From: Morinoia aosen
Taxonomy: Eukaryota; Arthropoda; Malacostraca; Amphipoda; Talitridae
Length of the DNA: 64,000 bases
Direction: 5' to 3'
Assembly (NCBI GenBank): GCA_030386875.1
Contig: CM059556.1
Location: 37,612,964-37,676,963 of the forward strand
In this document: positions 12,201 to 23,424 of the stretch, piece by piece
Layout of the letters: every line of letters starts with the position of its first letter
How positions within the stretch are numbered: position 1 is the stretch's first letter
Notes under the pieces: generated by a model
Seen by the model: the letters and a program-made list of their open reading frames with translations, nothing else
What the model was told of the DNA's origin: nothing
The model's database searches: none
Program-made: the position numbers and the translations under genes

Positions 12201-13574
12201 ACAAATTTGTCCTTTCACTCTCTTTTCCGACAAGTAATGAATAAGCTCTAAATATCTTCGTGCTCATATCATTGACAATTTCTTCATTAGTATATTACTT
12301 CATTACTTCATTACCTTGGTTAATATCGCCGATCATCAGTCTGCTCTTAAATCGTCTATCGAATATACTGTTAAATCTCATTTGAACTATATTGTAAAAT
12401 GAAGCATCTAATTTCGAGTTAATTATCTCATTGATCAGTCTAATGCGTCCCTAGTTTAGGTGAATTGGGTTAAAACATATTGAGCTCCTTAGAATAACGT
12501 TGATGGTAGGATGCCCTAGAAGTCACTGAACTTGTTCGGGCCCACAGGTAGCTATACTCAAATTTGACCATTGTACTAGACTTAAGAAACATTCTACCTC
12601 TGTATCCCCTGTGGTAAATAAATTGTTTAAATTGTTTAAAATTAGGCCGAATTAGAACCACACACATATGTTTTACCAGTCCTAATCCCCTGTGCTCACT
12701 ATAATCTTTGGTGATCATTTCACCAGTCCTAATTATTATCACACTTTCATGGTTGGCAAGAATTTCATCATGTTCACTCGGAAAGCACTTAAAATCTACG
12801 TATCCATTGCTCGAGTCATAATTTTATTACTAACAGAAGCTACTCCTAAATGTCCCTTGCATACTATGTATTACTTTAAATTCTTCAATAAGATTGGGGA
12901 AACGTTTAGTTACAAAACATTATTTCACAAATAAATTTTTTTTCAGTTTTATTGCCGGGGTCAGATCAAATTAGGCATTTATTCGTTTTCTGGAGATATT
13001 GTATATCGATTTGTAAATCTTGCCAAACTCACACAGCTGCTTCCGACTTTTCAACCTCATGAATGTTGTGCTAGCCCTAGTTGCTAAAATGATAAGGGCC
13101 ATTGAACTTTTATAATTTTCAAATTGGTCTTGGCAGCTCTTGCTTTCCATGAGAAAACGGCTATTTGATTTTTTATTTCGACACCGTCTAAGATTTACTC
13201 TCATCTTTTAGCAGTCGCTGTCACAGAAGATTGTTGAATGGCATAGTTGCTGGCTTGCTGCACAGTAACTAAAACAGTTCAAGGATGACATAATAAATAT
13301 ATCGCTTTTTGCTCGTATATATTCGGAATCACTAAGAAAGACATTACTAAAACAAACTCTTCAACGAGGCTCCAAATTTCAGCACAAGAGTTTTGAAGTA
13401 TCCACACACTACTTTGCTTTAATAACTGTTATACGTGGGAAGAGCACAGAGAACATCTGTCTCTACAGCTCGTCTGCGCTTGCTTTGGCCGAGAGATTCT
13501 GATCTTGAACGTCTGAAGAATTTTCTAACTTCTTTGGCTTAGATGTTTGATGCTCGATGCAGTTCATTAGCTAT
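9255..13574. other. Gene-free AT-rich region, 4.3 kb
   Basis: No supported gene, RNA or transposon. Short ORFs exist, for example 78 codons at 10720-10956 and 119 codons on the minus strand at 11874-12233, but they show no known domain and no usable flanking signals. Between about 12000 and 12770 the words TTCTTCATCAG and TTTCACCAGTCC recur in a loose pattern, possibly a very old, degraded repeat. Confidence 0.45.
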
Positions 13575-13596
13575 GGGGGGGGGGGGGGGGGGGGGG
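13575..13596. repeat. Poly(G) tract, 22 consecutive G
   Basis: An uninterrupted run of 22 G followed by AGGGGCGG. Such a run can form G-quadruplexes and is also prone to sequencing length error, so the exact count is uncertain. Confidence 0.9.
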
Positions 13597-15079
13597 AGGG
13601 GCGGTAACAATAGGAAAGGAGAAGAGAATTAGAGTTTAGCACAGAATGTGCTTGAAGAGAAAAAGGAGGAGAGAAAATGAAAGGGCATTAGCTACAGAAA
13701 GCAGCTCCTTAGCTGAAGGTAGAAAACGGCGAAGTTGGGTAGAGGACTATTTAGGGCAGACTCCTCTACTCATTGAGTCCTTAACTTCACGCCCTCAGTC
13801 CCTCTTCTAACGGGAATTTATTTCACTCGTACATTACGTTTTCCGGCAGAAGTTAGTTCCTTATCTATATATTTTTTCGTCCAAACACTGACGATGAAGT
13901 TTTCCAGATTTGAAACGATTGCTTTCAAGATCTTCGTGACAACGTTGGTAATTCCTAGCCTTAAAATGAGATTTTCAAACCATCGTTCTATTGCGCAAAT
14001 ACTACCGAACAGATTTGAAGCTCCAACTTTTTAGTATCTGTGGCATTTGAAATTGTATTTGCAGCATACTTGCCAACTTTAATTACCTTTAATCTAGCGC
14101 TACAGTTCGACGGAATGCTAGGCAACGAAAGTTTATAATCATCCGAATTATGTTTGTGAAAATCATGCGTATATTCCACTTTGTTAGAGCTAGTGTTCTT
14201 CTTATTCTGCTGAAGCGCTGTGTGCAGCACAAATTGTTCAAATTGTTGTGCGTTTATAAGCAACCGTGTTGTGTGCTACTTATTTCTGCTTCCATGAATT
14301 TGTTCAGTCATGTTCATGAATAATTTTTATGTTTAATTTTCGAAGTCCGGTAAAAGCCAAACTAGAGAGGTATTTCAGAATTTGACGTAAATGCTTAAAT
14401 AACACAAGGTTATTCCATTCCCCGAATGTCAAATGTGTATTGATATGTAGCACTGTCTTCAGTAGTAAGCTATCTATACGCTTACAGGAATGTATATGTC
14501 GCTGTCACTGTCATGCTGTGTTTTATACAAGCAATCCCATTTAGAAACATTTCCTGTCTTTCGATCTTACACGATGTACGCTATTACGATCGCATAATGC
14601 CTAGTGTTGTTACGTAACGCTCCGTTTTAATTTTGGCATTGAGTCCACATAGCGTGGAAATTTTTTTATTGTCTTCTTGAGACTGGACTACTTTTTTACG
14701 TTGTAAACATCCCACGTATGGTGGGTGCTCTGGCCAATCGCGACGTCCAGAATTATTCGAGTTAACCAATCAGGATTTAAGATGACTTGCAAAGGAGCTG
14801 ATATAATAGGGGAAAAATCTTGAGCTTGTCGTGGGGGACAATCACTTGGCCAAGCAATACTTAAAATTTGAGGGTGGCATGCCTGCTTGTTAGCCTTCTG
14901 CTCAGAACTGAAGCAAAAACGGTTCTTAGATAATGCTAAAGCTTTAATATTCTAGCGGTGGTTGTTGACAAGGGGCGTCGCTTCCATCTGATACTTCCTT
15001 AATTAAGGAGCTCACTGAAATTTGATATTATCACTTAATACTTTCGTGAAGGTCTTATTGTCTTTTGTTATCCTCTGGT
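13597..15079. other. Gene-free stretch
   Basis: No convincing ORF, RNA gene or repeat was recognised. The minus-strand ORFs at 13988-14263 (91 codons) and 14584-14769 (61 codons) show no family resemblance. Confidence 0.45.
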
Positions 15080-15664
15080 CTTTGTTTGCTGCTTCTGATG
15101 ATTCTCCTGCTGAGTGTTCTTTGATTTGTTGCTTCTAATGATTCTCCTGCTGAGTGTTCTTTGATTTGTTGCTTCTAATGATTCTCCTGTTGAGTGTTCT
15201 TTGATTTGTTGCTTCTAATGATTCTCCTGTTGAGTGTTCTTTGATTTGTTGCTTCTAATGATTCTCCTGTTGAGTGTTCTTTGATTTGTTGCTTCTAATG
15301 ATTCTCCTGTTGAGTGTTCTTTGATTTGTTGCTTCTAATGATTCTCCTGTTGAGTGTTCTTTGATTTGTTGCTTCTAATGATTCTCCTGTGGAGTGTTCT
15401 TTGATTTGTTGCTTCTAATGATTCTCCTGTTGAGTGTTCTTTGATTTGTTGCTTCTAATGATTCTCTTGCTGAGTGTTCTTTGATTTGTTGCTTCTAATG
15501 ATTCTCCTGTTGAGTGTTCTTTGATTTGTTGCTTCTAATGATTCTCCTGTTGAGTGTTCTTTGATTTGTTGCTTCTAATGATTCTCCTGTTGAGTGTTCT
15601 TTGATTTGTTGCTTCTAATGATTCTCCTGTTGAGTGTTCTTTGATTTGATGCTTCTAATGATTT
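15080..15664. repeat. 40 bp minisatellite, about 14.6 copies
   Basis: The unit starts TTGATTTGTTGCTTCTAATG and continues with ATTCTCCTGTTGAGTGTTCT. Copies are nearly identical. The first two carry CTGC instead of CTGT, and the outermost left copy is the most diverged (TTTGTTTGCTGCTTCTGATG), the usual picture of an array homogenised from the inside. It ends abruptly at GATGCTTCTAATGATTTGG. Confidence 0.96.
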
Positions 15665-15888
15665 GGATTTAGTTTTAAATAATGTACACTGTCTCAGGCG
15701 TACAGCTGGCAGCGTAAGAGCTTCAAAAAATACTTTACTTAACAAAACAACCCAGTGTAACTTTTTCGACGAGGCATCTGTCATTTTAGCCGCTCACGAC
15801 AGAAATTATTCCTGGCCACCTGGAAGCATAGATGCTCTGGCCCCAAAATTTAGATTGAGAAAGTCTACCAAGGAAAACTTGAAGCTAG
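15665..15888. other. Spacer between two arrays
   Basis: Unique-looking sequence. Its last 60 bases (GATTGAGAAAGTCTACC onward) resemble the second half of the 105 bp unit that follows, so the array may once have reached further left. Confidence 0.5.
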
Positions 15889-16704
15889 CAGTAGGACCTG
15901 TACGACGTAGTAGATTTCTCGAAAGTGAAGCTCTTGGATGTGCGTAGCTATATAAGTTGAACTGAAGCACCCTGATTAGGCGAATATACGCTGCCAGTAG
16001 GACCTCTCGGACGACTTAAATTGTTAATAATCAGGCTTTTAGATCGGCGTAGCTTTGTAAGATTGACTGAAAGATTCCCTACTTAAGAGAATGTGCACCA
16101 CCAGTAGGACCTGTGCGACGACGTAATTGCTTGGAAGTCAGGCTCTTACATGTGCATTGGTATCTAAGATTGACTAAAACAACCTACTTGGGAGAATATA
16201 CACCACCAGTAGGACCTGTGCGACGACGTAATTGCTTGAAAGTCAGGCTCCTACATGTGCATTGGTATCTAAGATTGACTAAAACAACCTACTTGGGAGA
16301 ATATACACCACCAGTAGGACCTGTGCGACGACGTAATTGCTTGGAAGTCAGGCTCCTACATGTGCATTGGTATCTAAGATTGACTAAAACAACCTACTTG
16401 GGAGAATATACACCACCAGTAGGACCTGTGCGACGACGTAATTGCTTGGAAGTCAGGCTCTTACATGTGCATTGGTATCTAAGATTGACTAAAACAACCT
16501 ACTTGGGAGAATATACACCACCAGTAGGACCTGTGCGACGACGTAATTGCTTGAAAGTCAGGCTCCTACATGTGCATTGGTATCTAAGATTGACTAAAAC
16601 AACCTACTTGGGAGAATATACACCACCAGTAGGACCTGTGCGACGACGTAAATTGCTTGAAAGTCAGGCTCTTACAAGTGTAGTGAGGCTTTTGGATGTG
16701 TGAA
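15889..16704. repeat. 105 bp minisatellite, about 8 copies
   Basis: Units begin CAGTAGGACCTGTGCGACGA at about 16102, 16207, 16312, 16417, 16522 and 16627. Two older copies at 15889 and 15995 have slightly different lengths (106 and 107) and many substitutions. Because 105 is divisible by three, a plus-strand frame stays open from 16113 to 16703 with a 35-residue repeat containing RRRNCLEVRLLHVHWYLRLT. The left flanking copies are not open in that frame and there is no start context, so I regard the frame as a by-product of the period, though it is the most protein-like of the array ORFs. Confidence 0.93.
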
Positions 16705-17915
16705 GGCATGCGACTTATTTTTACGGCAATGAAGATCACAGCGCATATCGGCTCATTTTAACGGCAATGGCGATCGAAGCGCATGTACTGCACAGGGGAA
16801 TGTGCCTAATTAAGTGTCCTGGCTCACAGCAGCGAGTTTACCTTGGCTTCCGACAGCAAAAATTTCAAATATCAAGGGAACTTTAGTCGTTAAGTTAATT
16901 TATCAATGTTACGCGTGCGATTAGATCCCAAGGTTCAATGGCTGCACTAGGTAATGGATTGTAGTGCTCAAGTGTTCATTATAAATCCATTGTGGGAGTT
17001 GAGCAAATAGTAATTTCGACCGCTAGAGGTCCGACAAAATGTTGGAAGTGCATCATGCTTGAAAGGATGTAATATTGAGGAACTCGTTCTCACTACGCAA
17101 CTCTTATTACTCATGTATTTATCCATTCAAAGACATAGAGTGGTGATGTCCAAAATTCTCGTTATGTAACTCTCACATGGCTTATATTTTTATTGTATAA
17201 AGGTATTACATGACCTGTTTTTATTTTACAGAGCTGCTTTATATGACTAGTGCACGGACGCACCCTTCTGATGTAACTGATTTTTTTAAGATAATTTAAA
17301 TTGAATGTGATACGGTTATTCCCTCCACAAGTAGTTTGATTTTATTATTACTCTACATATTTTTAATTTCAACTACTTATTTCACGCGAGTTATAGCTTT
17401 CAGTATGAAAATCCAACTGTGACAGTAAATCTTAAATTGGCAGTTGAATTTTCATAACTTATCTAAAATTAATTTTTAAATTGTATCGAAATTGGTTCGG
17501 AAGTTAAAATCAGTTTTACTGTTCGGTGGTATTCTAGTAATTCTTAATTCATTCTACATTGTTGCACTCACGAATGTTGCTGGACAAATTCATTAAACGT
17601 TGTTTTATATATACGTACATGTATTATTCATGTTTTGTTAAAAATTATGCCGTAGTTTGCAATCATGAGCTTATTATTTAATTTCTCCCTTTCTGGTTAA
17701 TTTTTCTAAAATTACAAACAGTTCTAGGATCTTTAATTTCAAAGAGGTTACAAACAGTAAAACTTAAGAATAGATATAACTTCGCGTTTTGGCGTTCACT
17801 CCCCCATTGTCAAACGGTGAGGTGCAGCTAGGTAAAGTGCACTGATGTTTCCTTTTCCGTAGCTGGCTGCCATGTGGGTGGCTTGAAGATGTGCAGGCAG
17901 ACATTACTTACATAC
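16705..17915. other. Gene-free AT-rich stretch
   Basis: No ORF, RNA or repeat with support, apart from a fragment of the 105 bp unit (GAGGCTTTTGGATGTG) at about 16684-16700 at its left edge. Confidence 0.45.
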
Positions 17916-18141
17916 CAGGGCTTCTCAACCTCTCTATTGTCGTGTGCCCCCTTGGCTTAATGGTGTATTTTCATGTACCCCCAGCACAGGGAAAGGCTTA
18001 AGAAACTATAAAAATACACCTAATGATTAAGAATTATACATACTTATACGGTTGTGTGTAAATATATATTGCACATTTTACTTTATGAAGAATGTTAAAC
18101 GTACCATGATGGGTACATGTACCTCCGGTTGAGAAGCCTTG
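17916..18141. mobile_element. Probable non-autonomous DNA transposon (hAT/Charlie-like MITE)
   Basis: Terminal inverted repeats CAGGGCTTCTCAACC (17916) and GGTTGAGAAGCCTTG (18127-18141) differ at one base and enclose 226 bp. The CAGNGNTTCTCAACC style of terminus is typical of hAT-superfamily elements such as the Charlie group. The expected 8 bp target duplication is not convincing (TTACATAC on the left, TGAAACTA on the right), so the copy is probably old. No coding capacity. Confidence 0.6.
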
Positions 18142-18158
18142 TGAAACTATACCACAAT

Positions 18159-18375
18159 AAGAGTCTGTCCGTCCGTCCGTCCGTGTGTCACACCCACCAG
18201 CCTGCAGTGTGAGATGAGCGTATCTGTGATACAAGCTTCATCAACTCCACAATTTTCGGTGCCTTAACCCAGCAGATTGGGAGTCGCAATGAATATCACG
18301 TGTATTGGTAGGTTAGATTAGGTTGTATAGAATATCACGTGTATTGGTAGGTTAGATTAGGTTGTATAGAATATC
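18159..18375. repeat. Dispersed repeat module with CCGT tetranucleotides and a 40 bp duplication
   Basis: Contains GTCCGTCCGTCCGTCCGT at about 18167, then ACAAGCTTCATCAACTCCAC at about 18232 and GAATATCACGTG at about 18291. The last two words recur in the same order near 42643-42711, with a CCGTCCGTCTGT motif nearby, showing a dispersed family. From about 18290 a 40 bp segment (GAATATCACGTGTATTGGTA and the AGGTTAGATTAGG that follows) is present twice in tandem. The transposon class is not clear. Confidence 0.55.
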
Positions 18376-18627
18376 AGCGGTTGAGACTTGGGAAAGTATG
18401 GGAAATCCATAGAATAGCATGGACAATCATGAGAAAGCCATGTTAAAGCTCAGTTGGTCCCATATCTAATCCTGCCATTTTTTGACGAGCTGTGTGCGCT
18501 AGTAACTGATAAAGCAAACATGTATCCAGATATACAACTTATTTGACACTGTTTTCACTGACAATTATTGTATGTAGACTATTAAGAAAAATCTATTCTA
18601 AAAATTTTCACCACGACTTATGATTAA

Positions 18628-19332
18628 GTTAGAGTGTGCGAAAGGCGTAAATTGAGGGTAAATGTGAATAAAAGTAAAGTGATGAAATGTTCAAGAGGTG
18701 GAGTGTTTGGAACTTTGGATGTGAGGATGAATGGTGAAGTGTTAGAGGAGTTGGAGCATTTTAGGTACCTCGGGTCGGATGTGGCTGTTAACGATAGTAT
18801 GGAAGTAGAAGTGAGGCATCGAGTGAGTGAAGGCTGTAAGACATTGGGTGCAATGAGGAAAGTGTTTGAATGCAGGAGTTTGAGTATGATTGCTAAAAGG
18901 GGACTGTATGAAAGCTTGATCGTGCCAGTTTTGTTGTATGGAGCAGAGTCCTGGAGGTTGAGAGCAGCTGAGAGGAGGAAGTTGGATGTGTTTGAGATGA
19001 AGTGTTTGAGGAACATGTATGGAGTAACAAGAAGAGATAGGATCAGGAATGAGTTGGTTAGGGAGCAGACGGGTGTTATCAAAAAGTTGAGCTGGCGAGT
19101 GGATGAAAGAGTTCTTGGATGGTTTGGGCATGTTGAAAGAATGAATGTTGAGCGGCTGGTGAAAAAGATTTATACGTCGGAAGTGAGTGGTTTTAGAGCG
19201 CGAGGTAGACCACAGTTGAGTTGGATGGATGGGATGAAACGTGCTTTGTATGAGAGAGGTCTGACTGTGGACGTGGCGAGAGGGATGACTGCGGACAGAA
19301 GTGAGTGGGGGCAGTGCGTAAGAAGGTAATTT
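18628..19332 (+). pseudogene. 5'-truncated RTE-like LINE, C-terminal reverse transcriptase region
   Basis: An uninterrupted frame of about 231 codons, entered just after an in-frame TAA at 18625, with no convincing ATG at its start. Recognisable blocks of the C-terminal part of an RTE-type non-LTR retrotransposon polyprotein: VNKSKVM (post-palm), FRYLGSDV, LYGAESW, FEMKCLRNMYGVTRRDRIRN, RVLGWFGHVERM, GRPQLSWMDGM and a final DRSEWGQ. The catalytic palm (YADD) and the endonuclease are missing, which is the normal outcome of incomplete target-primed reverse transcription. About 260 bases of 3' UTR follow, ending near the short tail AATGAATGAAGG at about 19580. The open frame suggests a fairly young insertion, but the copy cannot be active. 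Confidence 0.85.
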
Positions 19333-19611
19333 TATTTTTGACGCGGTACTGGAAGTTGCCCGCGTGTGATGGGGTTGACCTGTCCTGCACTCAATGAAGC
19401 GGTCGGGGTAAACCAGCTATGGCTGTCGGGCTTGACTGTGGAAGGTGGTTGTGCTGGGCTGCTGCTGATCCTGGCAGTCTGGTGCGGCGGTGCTGCCTCT
19501 CTCGCTTCCTAGTGCTAAGAGTGTTGATTGTGGCCTGCTGTCGGCTACCCTCCCATAGGGAGGAGAAGCCTGGTATATTAATGAATGAAGGCATCTACGG
19601 ATGCTTTATTT

Positions 19612-19862
19612 CCAATCAAGCCTGATACATATCACCTTGTACATTGGATTTTCAAATGCCTTATAACTAACGCCAGGACGCCATGACGCTTTCCCCCGGT
19701 CAAGACCGGTACCCATTTCAGACACCTGGGTAGAGTGGGGTATTGTGCTTGGAATTTTTCTCCTATACCCAACAGAGAAAATCGCCACTGCCTGCGCCGA
19801 GATTCGATCCCGGGTCTCTGCCGCACGGCGGCAGAACCTCTAGCACATGGCTATGGCGGCAT
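19612..19862 (-). mobile_element. tRNA-derived SINE (or tRNA pseudogene-like repeat)
   Basis: On the minus strand the sequence begins with a tRNA-like head. The A-box-like TAGCCATGTGCTAGAGG lies at 19853-19837. A strong hairpin CTGCCG/CGGCAG sits at the anticodon-arm position. The B-box GGGATCGAATCTCGG lies at 19811-19797, where a 5 bp T-stem with one G-T pair closes a 7-base loop ATCGAAT. About 185 bases of unrelated body follow, ending near TTGGAAATAAAGC. A and B boxes are internal RNA polymerase III promoters. No acceptor stem can be closed, so this is not a functional tRNA. It abuts the 3' end of the RTE-like LINE in opposite orientation. Confidence 0.65.
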
Positions 19863-20074
19863 ATATGTATGATTAAGGCGTTAATGTTGTTAGCGTAAGC
19901 TGGGTAATTTGAGCATTTACTCAAAATTACGGAAGTGATAATACTTACTCTCTGAGTCTAATTCGAAAATATAAAAATGGGAAGTCACAATCAATACTAG
20001 ATCAGTGCGTTACAAAAAACATCAAACTCAAGAAAAAACCCTTGTCGACGTTCATTTATGATGTAAATCTATCA

Positions 20075-20547
20075 TCAAATATCTATCATTAACTCTAATC
20101 CATTGAATTGTTAATATCATTAACTCTAACCCATTCAACAATCATAAACTCTAGCCCATTCAACCATTATTAACTCTAACCCATTCAACCATCATAAATT
20201 CTAACCATTCAGCCACGGCTGTTACCACGTTCGCTTAAAGTTAGCAAAACTACCCGAGAACCGAGGTGCGAATACGGGTTTTGAAGCACAAAGTTTGGGC
20301 GATGCCTAGAATACAAAAATAGCACAATAAAATATAATGAAAATGCGAGAGTGCTGAATTACCGAACTGCGGTAGTCCATATCTTGGTGTGTGATAACAG
20401 CTTTTACTTTAAGCAATGCTTACCGAACTGCGGTAGTCCATATCTTGGTTTGTGATAACAGATAGTTTTTACTTAAAGCAATGCTTACCGAACTGCGGTA
20501 GACCACATCGTGGTTTGAGATAACAGAACTTTTACTCAGAGCTATGC
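20075..20547. repeat. Two small tandem repeats (about 31 bp x 4-5, and 61-65 bp x 3)
   Basis: From about 20075 to 20215 the phrase ATTAACTCTAACCCATTCAA recurs four to five times with drift. From 20361, three copies begin ACCGAACTGCGGTAGTCCAT (20361, 20422, 20487), each followed by a GTGATAACAG segment. CCGAACTGCGG is partly palindromic. Neither repeat codes for anything recognisable. Confidence 0.8.
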
Positions 20548-20953
20548 ATCTTCTGATAAAGGAGGCAGTGCTTTTAATTCACTATATTCACGAGTGTTGA
20601 GCATCGGCGGCTATAGATAGATGTTGGCCATGTGAACCGAATTAGAAGGCCTGAGGGACCACTTAATCCTCTTAAAGGGACCTCTTAATGTCTTAATCCC
20701 TGGGACCTACCAAAATTCTTATCCATAGTGTTCCCATCCTTTTTATGACGATAACGCAAGTATTTTTTGCTTTTGCTTCAGGATCAACTTCGGGTTCTTT
20801 TATGACATTTTATGCTCTTGAATTTAATTTTCTTTTCTTTGATTCAACTCAACGGACCTGTATCAGTGTTAATTAAGACCTACGTCAGAACAAAATACAC
20901 GAGTACCGCACGGGTAGTCAAAGAGTGAGTACAATTTTGGGGGGACGAAGTTG
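20548..20953. other. Gene-free stretch
   Basis: Nothing recognised. The phrase GGGACC recurs three times between 20657 and 20705. Confidence 0.4.
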
Positions 20954-22130
20954 CTCGTTTCTGTCGCAATTTGATCCTCTATTCTGCTGGAAAAATGAGC
21001 CACTCGGTTCGTTTCTGTCGCAATTTGATCCTCTATTCTGCTGGAAAAATGAGCCACTCGGTTCGTTTCTGTCGCAATTTGATACTCTATTCTGCTGGAA
21101 AAATGAGCCACTCGGTTCGTTTCTGTCGCAATTTGATCCTCTATTCTGCTGGAAAAATGAGCCACTCGGTTCGTTTCTGTCGCAATTTGATACTCTATTC
21201 TGCTGGAAAAATGAGCCACTCGGTTCGTTTCTGTCGCAATTTGATACTCTATTCTGCTGGAAAAATGAGCCACTCGGTTCGTTTCTGTCGCAATTTGATC
21301 CTCTATTCTGCTGGAAAAATGGGCCACTCGGTTCGTTTCTGTCGCAATTTGATACTCTATTCTGCTGGAAAAATGAGCCACTCGGTTCGTTTCTGTCGCA
21401 ATTTGATACTCTATTCTGCTGGAAAAATGAGCCACTCGGTTCGTTTCTGTCGCAATTTGATCCTCTATTCTGCTGGAAAAATGAGCCACTCGGTTCGTTT
21501 CTGTCGCAATTTGATACTCTATTCTGCTGGAAAAATGAGCCACTCGGTTCGTTTCTGTCGCAATTTGATCCTCTATTCTGCTGGAAAAATGGGCCACTCG
21601 GTTCGTTTCTGTCGCAATTTGATCCTCTATTCTGCTGGAAAAATGAGCCACTCGGTTCGTTTCTGTCGCAATTTGATCCTCTATTCTGCTGGAAAAATGA
21701 GCCACTCGGTTCGTTTCTGTCGCCATTTGATACTCTATTCTGCTGGAAAAATGAGCCACTCGGTTCGTTTCTGTCGCAATTTGATCCTCTATTCTGCTGG
21801 AAAAATGGGCCACTCGGTTCGTTTCTGTCGCAATTTGATCCTCTATTCTGCTGGAAAAATGAGCCACTCGGTTCGTTTCTGTCGCCATTTGATACTCTAT
21901 TCTGCTGGAAAAATGAGCCACTCGGTTCGTTTCTGTCGCAATTTGATCCTCTATTCTGCTGGAAAAATGGGCCACTCGGTTCGTTTCTGTCGCAATTTGA
22001 TCCTCTATTCTGCTGGAAAAATGAGCCACTCGGTTCGTTTCTGTCGCAATTTGATCCTCTATTCTGCTGGAAAAATGAGCCACTCGGTTCGTTTCTGTCG
22101 CCATTTGATACTCTATTCTACAGGGAAAAT
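20954..22130. repeat. 54 bp minisatellite, about 22 copies, open in three frames
   Basis: The unit contains CACTCGGTTCGTTTCTGTCG, CAATTTGATCCTCTATTCTG and CTGGAAAAATGAGC in order. Because 54 is divisible by three and the unit lacks stops in several frames, frames of more than 400 codons stay open simultaneously in two plus-strand frames and one minus-strand frame. That is an artefact. Four variable sites (GATCCTC/GATACTC, GAGCC/GGGCC, CGCAATT/CGCCATT) form a repeating multi-unit pattern in the right half, so blocks of several units were duplicated together. Just after the last unit CTACAGGG and CCCTGTAG form a small hairpin (about 22119-22144). Confidence 0.96.
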
Positions 22131-22839
22131 GCCACGCCCTGTAGTTACATTGCCAACTAGATATGGCAATGTATCAAGGCTTGCATAAAAGTGATGTCTC
22201 ACGAAAAGTAAAATCATGCGTAGGTATATGAACACTTTAATAATTCACCTTTCAAAGTTTAAAATTCTATCTTCAGAGCAGTCAAACGTGGTAAAGAAAG
22301 CAGTACTATTTACACTTCTCTTTATCATGTGAACCGGCACTTGAGGTAGAGTTTAAGGTTTCATACAATTGCAATTAATATATTGCAAATCTCATTATTA
22401 TTATTACTATTACTATTATTAATTATTATTACCGTTATTATTATTATTATATTCGTATGCGCGTTTCACCATCGAAGACGATACAGAGGCGCTTCATCGG
22501 TGTATTCGAAATTCCCCAGTTCATCGTTACTGTATACAGGGTGGATATCATTCCTTGCATCGCTGTGTGGCGGCATATAGTTGCAGTTGGAGATTGCAAG
22601 TCTCAATAGCCACAAGCAGGCTAACTATATATTGATGGGAATTTATAAAGAGTACTTTATATGATATTTTTTTAAACAAGACCTCATGAAATTATAGCCC
22701 TTTTGGGGAAAAAACGATCGTACCTCTGGGAATTAGGGTTCTCCAGGGAAAAATGTGATATTTCGAGCTGAGAGTTAAGAAGCCTTCAGTCGAAACAGAA
22801 AATGATTTTCGTTTTATTAGGAATCATCTTTTTACAGCA
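22131..22839. other. Gene-free stretch with an ATT microsatellite (about 22394-22450)
   Basis: An interrupted ATT/TTA microsatellite of about 55 bases lies at 22394-22450. The rest shows no supported feature. Confidence 0.6.
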
Positions 22840-23075
22840 CCCTGCTGTCTGGTTTTTCAGGACTTACGACTTTCTTCTTCAACTTTTATCTAGTTTTGTC
22901 AACTTTCTTCCTAACTTGTTTTTGCGCGCAGGGGATTTTGAATACAATTTTTGTGCAAAGATTTTGCGTTTTGTCAACTGTGCAGTAAATGGTGCCTTCA
23001 TTCTTCTTCTCTCTGGGACACCTTTGTTAGGGTTATTAAGGCTTAAACGAACATATAATCAAATAAATGAAATTT
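22840..23075 (+). repeat. Dispersed repeat, copy 1 (partner at 40606-40840)
   Basis: Shares an ordered series of words with 40606-40840: CTTTCTTCTTCAACTTTTAT, TTTTTGCGCGCAGG (partner TTTCTATGCGCAGG), AAATGGTGC, ACACCTTTGTT and GGCTTAAAC. The two copies have drifted and no frame is kept in both, so the 99-codon hydrophobic ORF from 22802 is not taken as a gene. Element class unknown; the TAATC-like end of copy 2 may be a LINE-type tail. Confidence 0.65.
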
Positions 23076-23216
23076 CATCGTTACTGATGTCATTAAACTG
23101 AACTTTTGTGATTCATACGAATGTTACGCCTTTTTTTAAATTAGGTATCCAACATGTTCATATATCCAACGTTCATGTTACGTGATATAAATTTCTGAAC
23201 GGGAGAATCATTCGGT

Positions 23217-23334
23217 GTGAACGAACAAAAGATAAATTGATACGTGCACCAAAATGGGATTAACTTTTTCCATAATTATCGGAGAAGTTTCACTCATTTT
23301 GGTGTACGCATTCAGTTATCCTTTGTTAGTTCAC
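23217..23334. repeat. Imperfect hairpin, 40 bp arms
   Basis: Left arm 23217-23256 and right arm 23295-23334 are reverse complements at 33 of 40 positions by my alignment. The outer ends are GTGAAC...GTTCAC and the inner ends CACCAAAATG...CATTTTGGTG, around a 38-base loop. It is the size of a short MITE or of a foldback transcript; target duplications were not recognised. Confidence 0.7.
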
Positions 23335-23424
23335 GGCAAAATTATGCTGCGTTAAGAATCAAGTTGTGGGCTTGGATTGTAGTTAAAGTTATATTTGGAT
23401 TGCTTGGGTTATAATCCTTATATT

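Noticed and set aside
19797-19853. Functional tRNA gene on the minus strand
   Set aside because: The A and B boxes and T-arm are tRNA-like but no acceptor stem can be closed and a long unrelated body follows, so it is SINE-like.
20869-22188. Three overlapping ORFs of more than 400 codons in the 54 bp array
   Set aside because: They follow from a stop-free unit whose length is a multiple of three; three frames on two strands cannot all be genes, and no signal supports any one.
22802-23101. 99-codon hydrophobic ORF (possible small membrane protein)
   Set aside because: The same sequence recurs as a dispersed repeat at 40606-40840 without an open frame.
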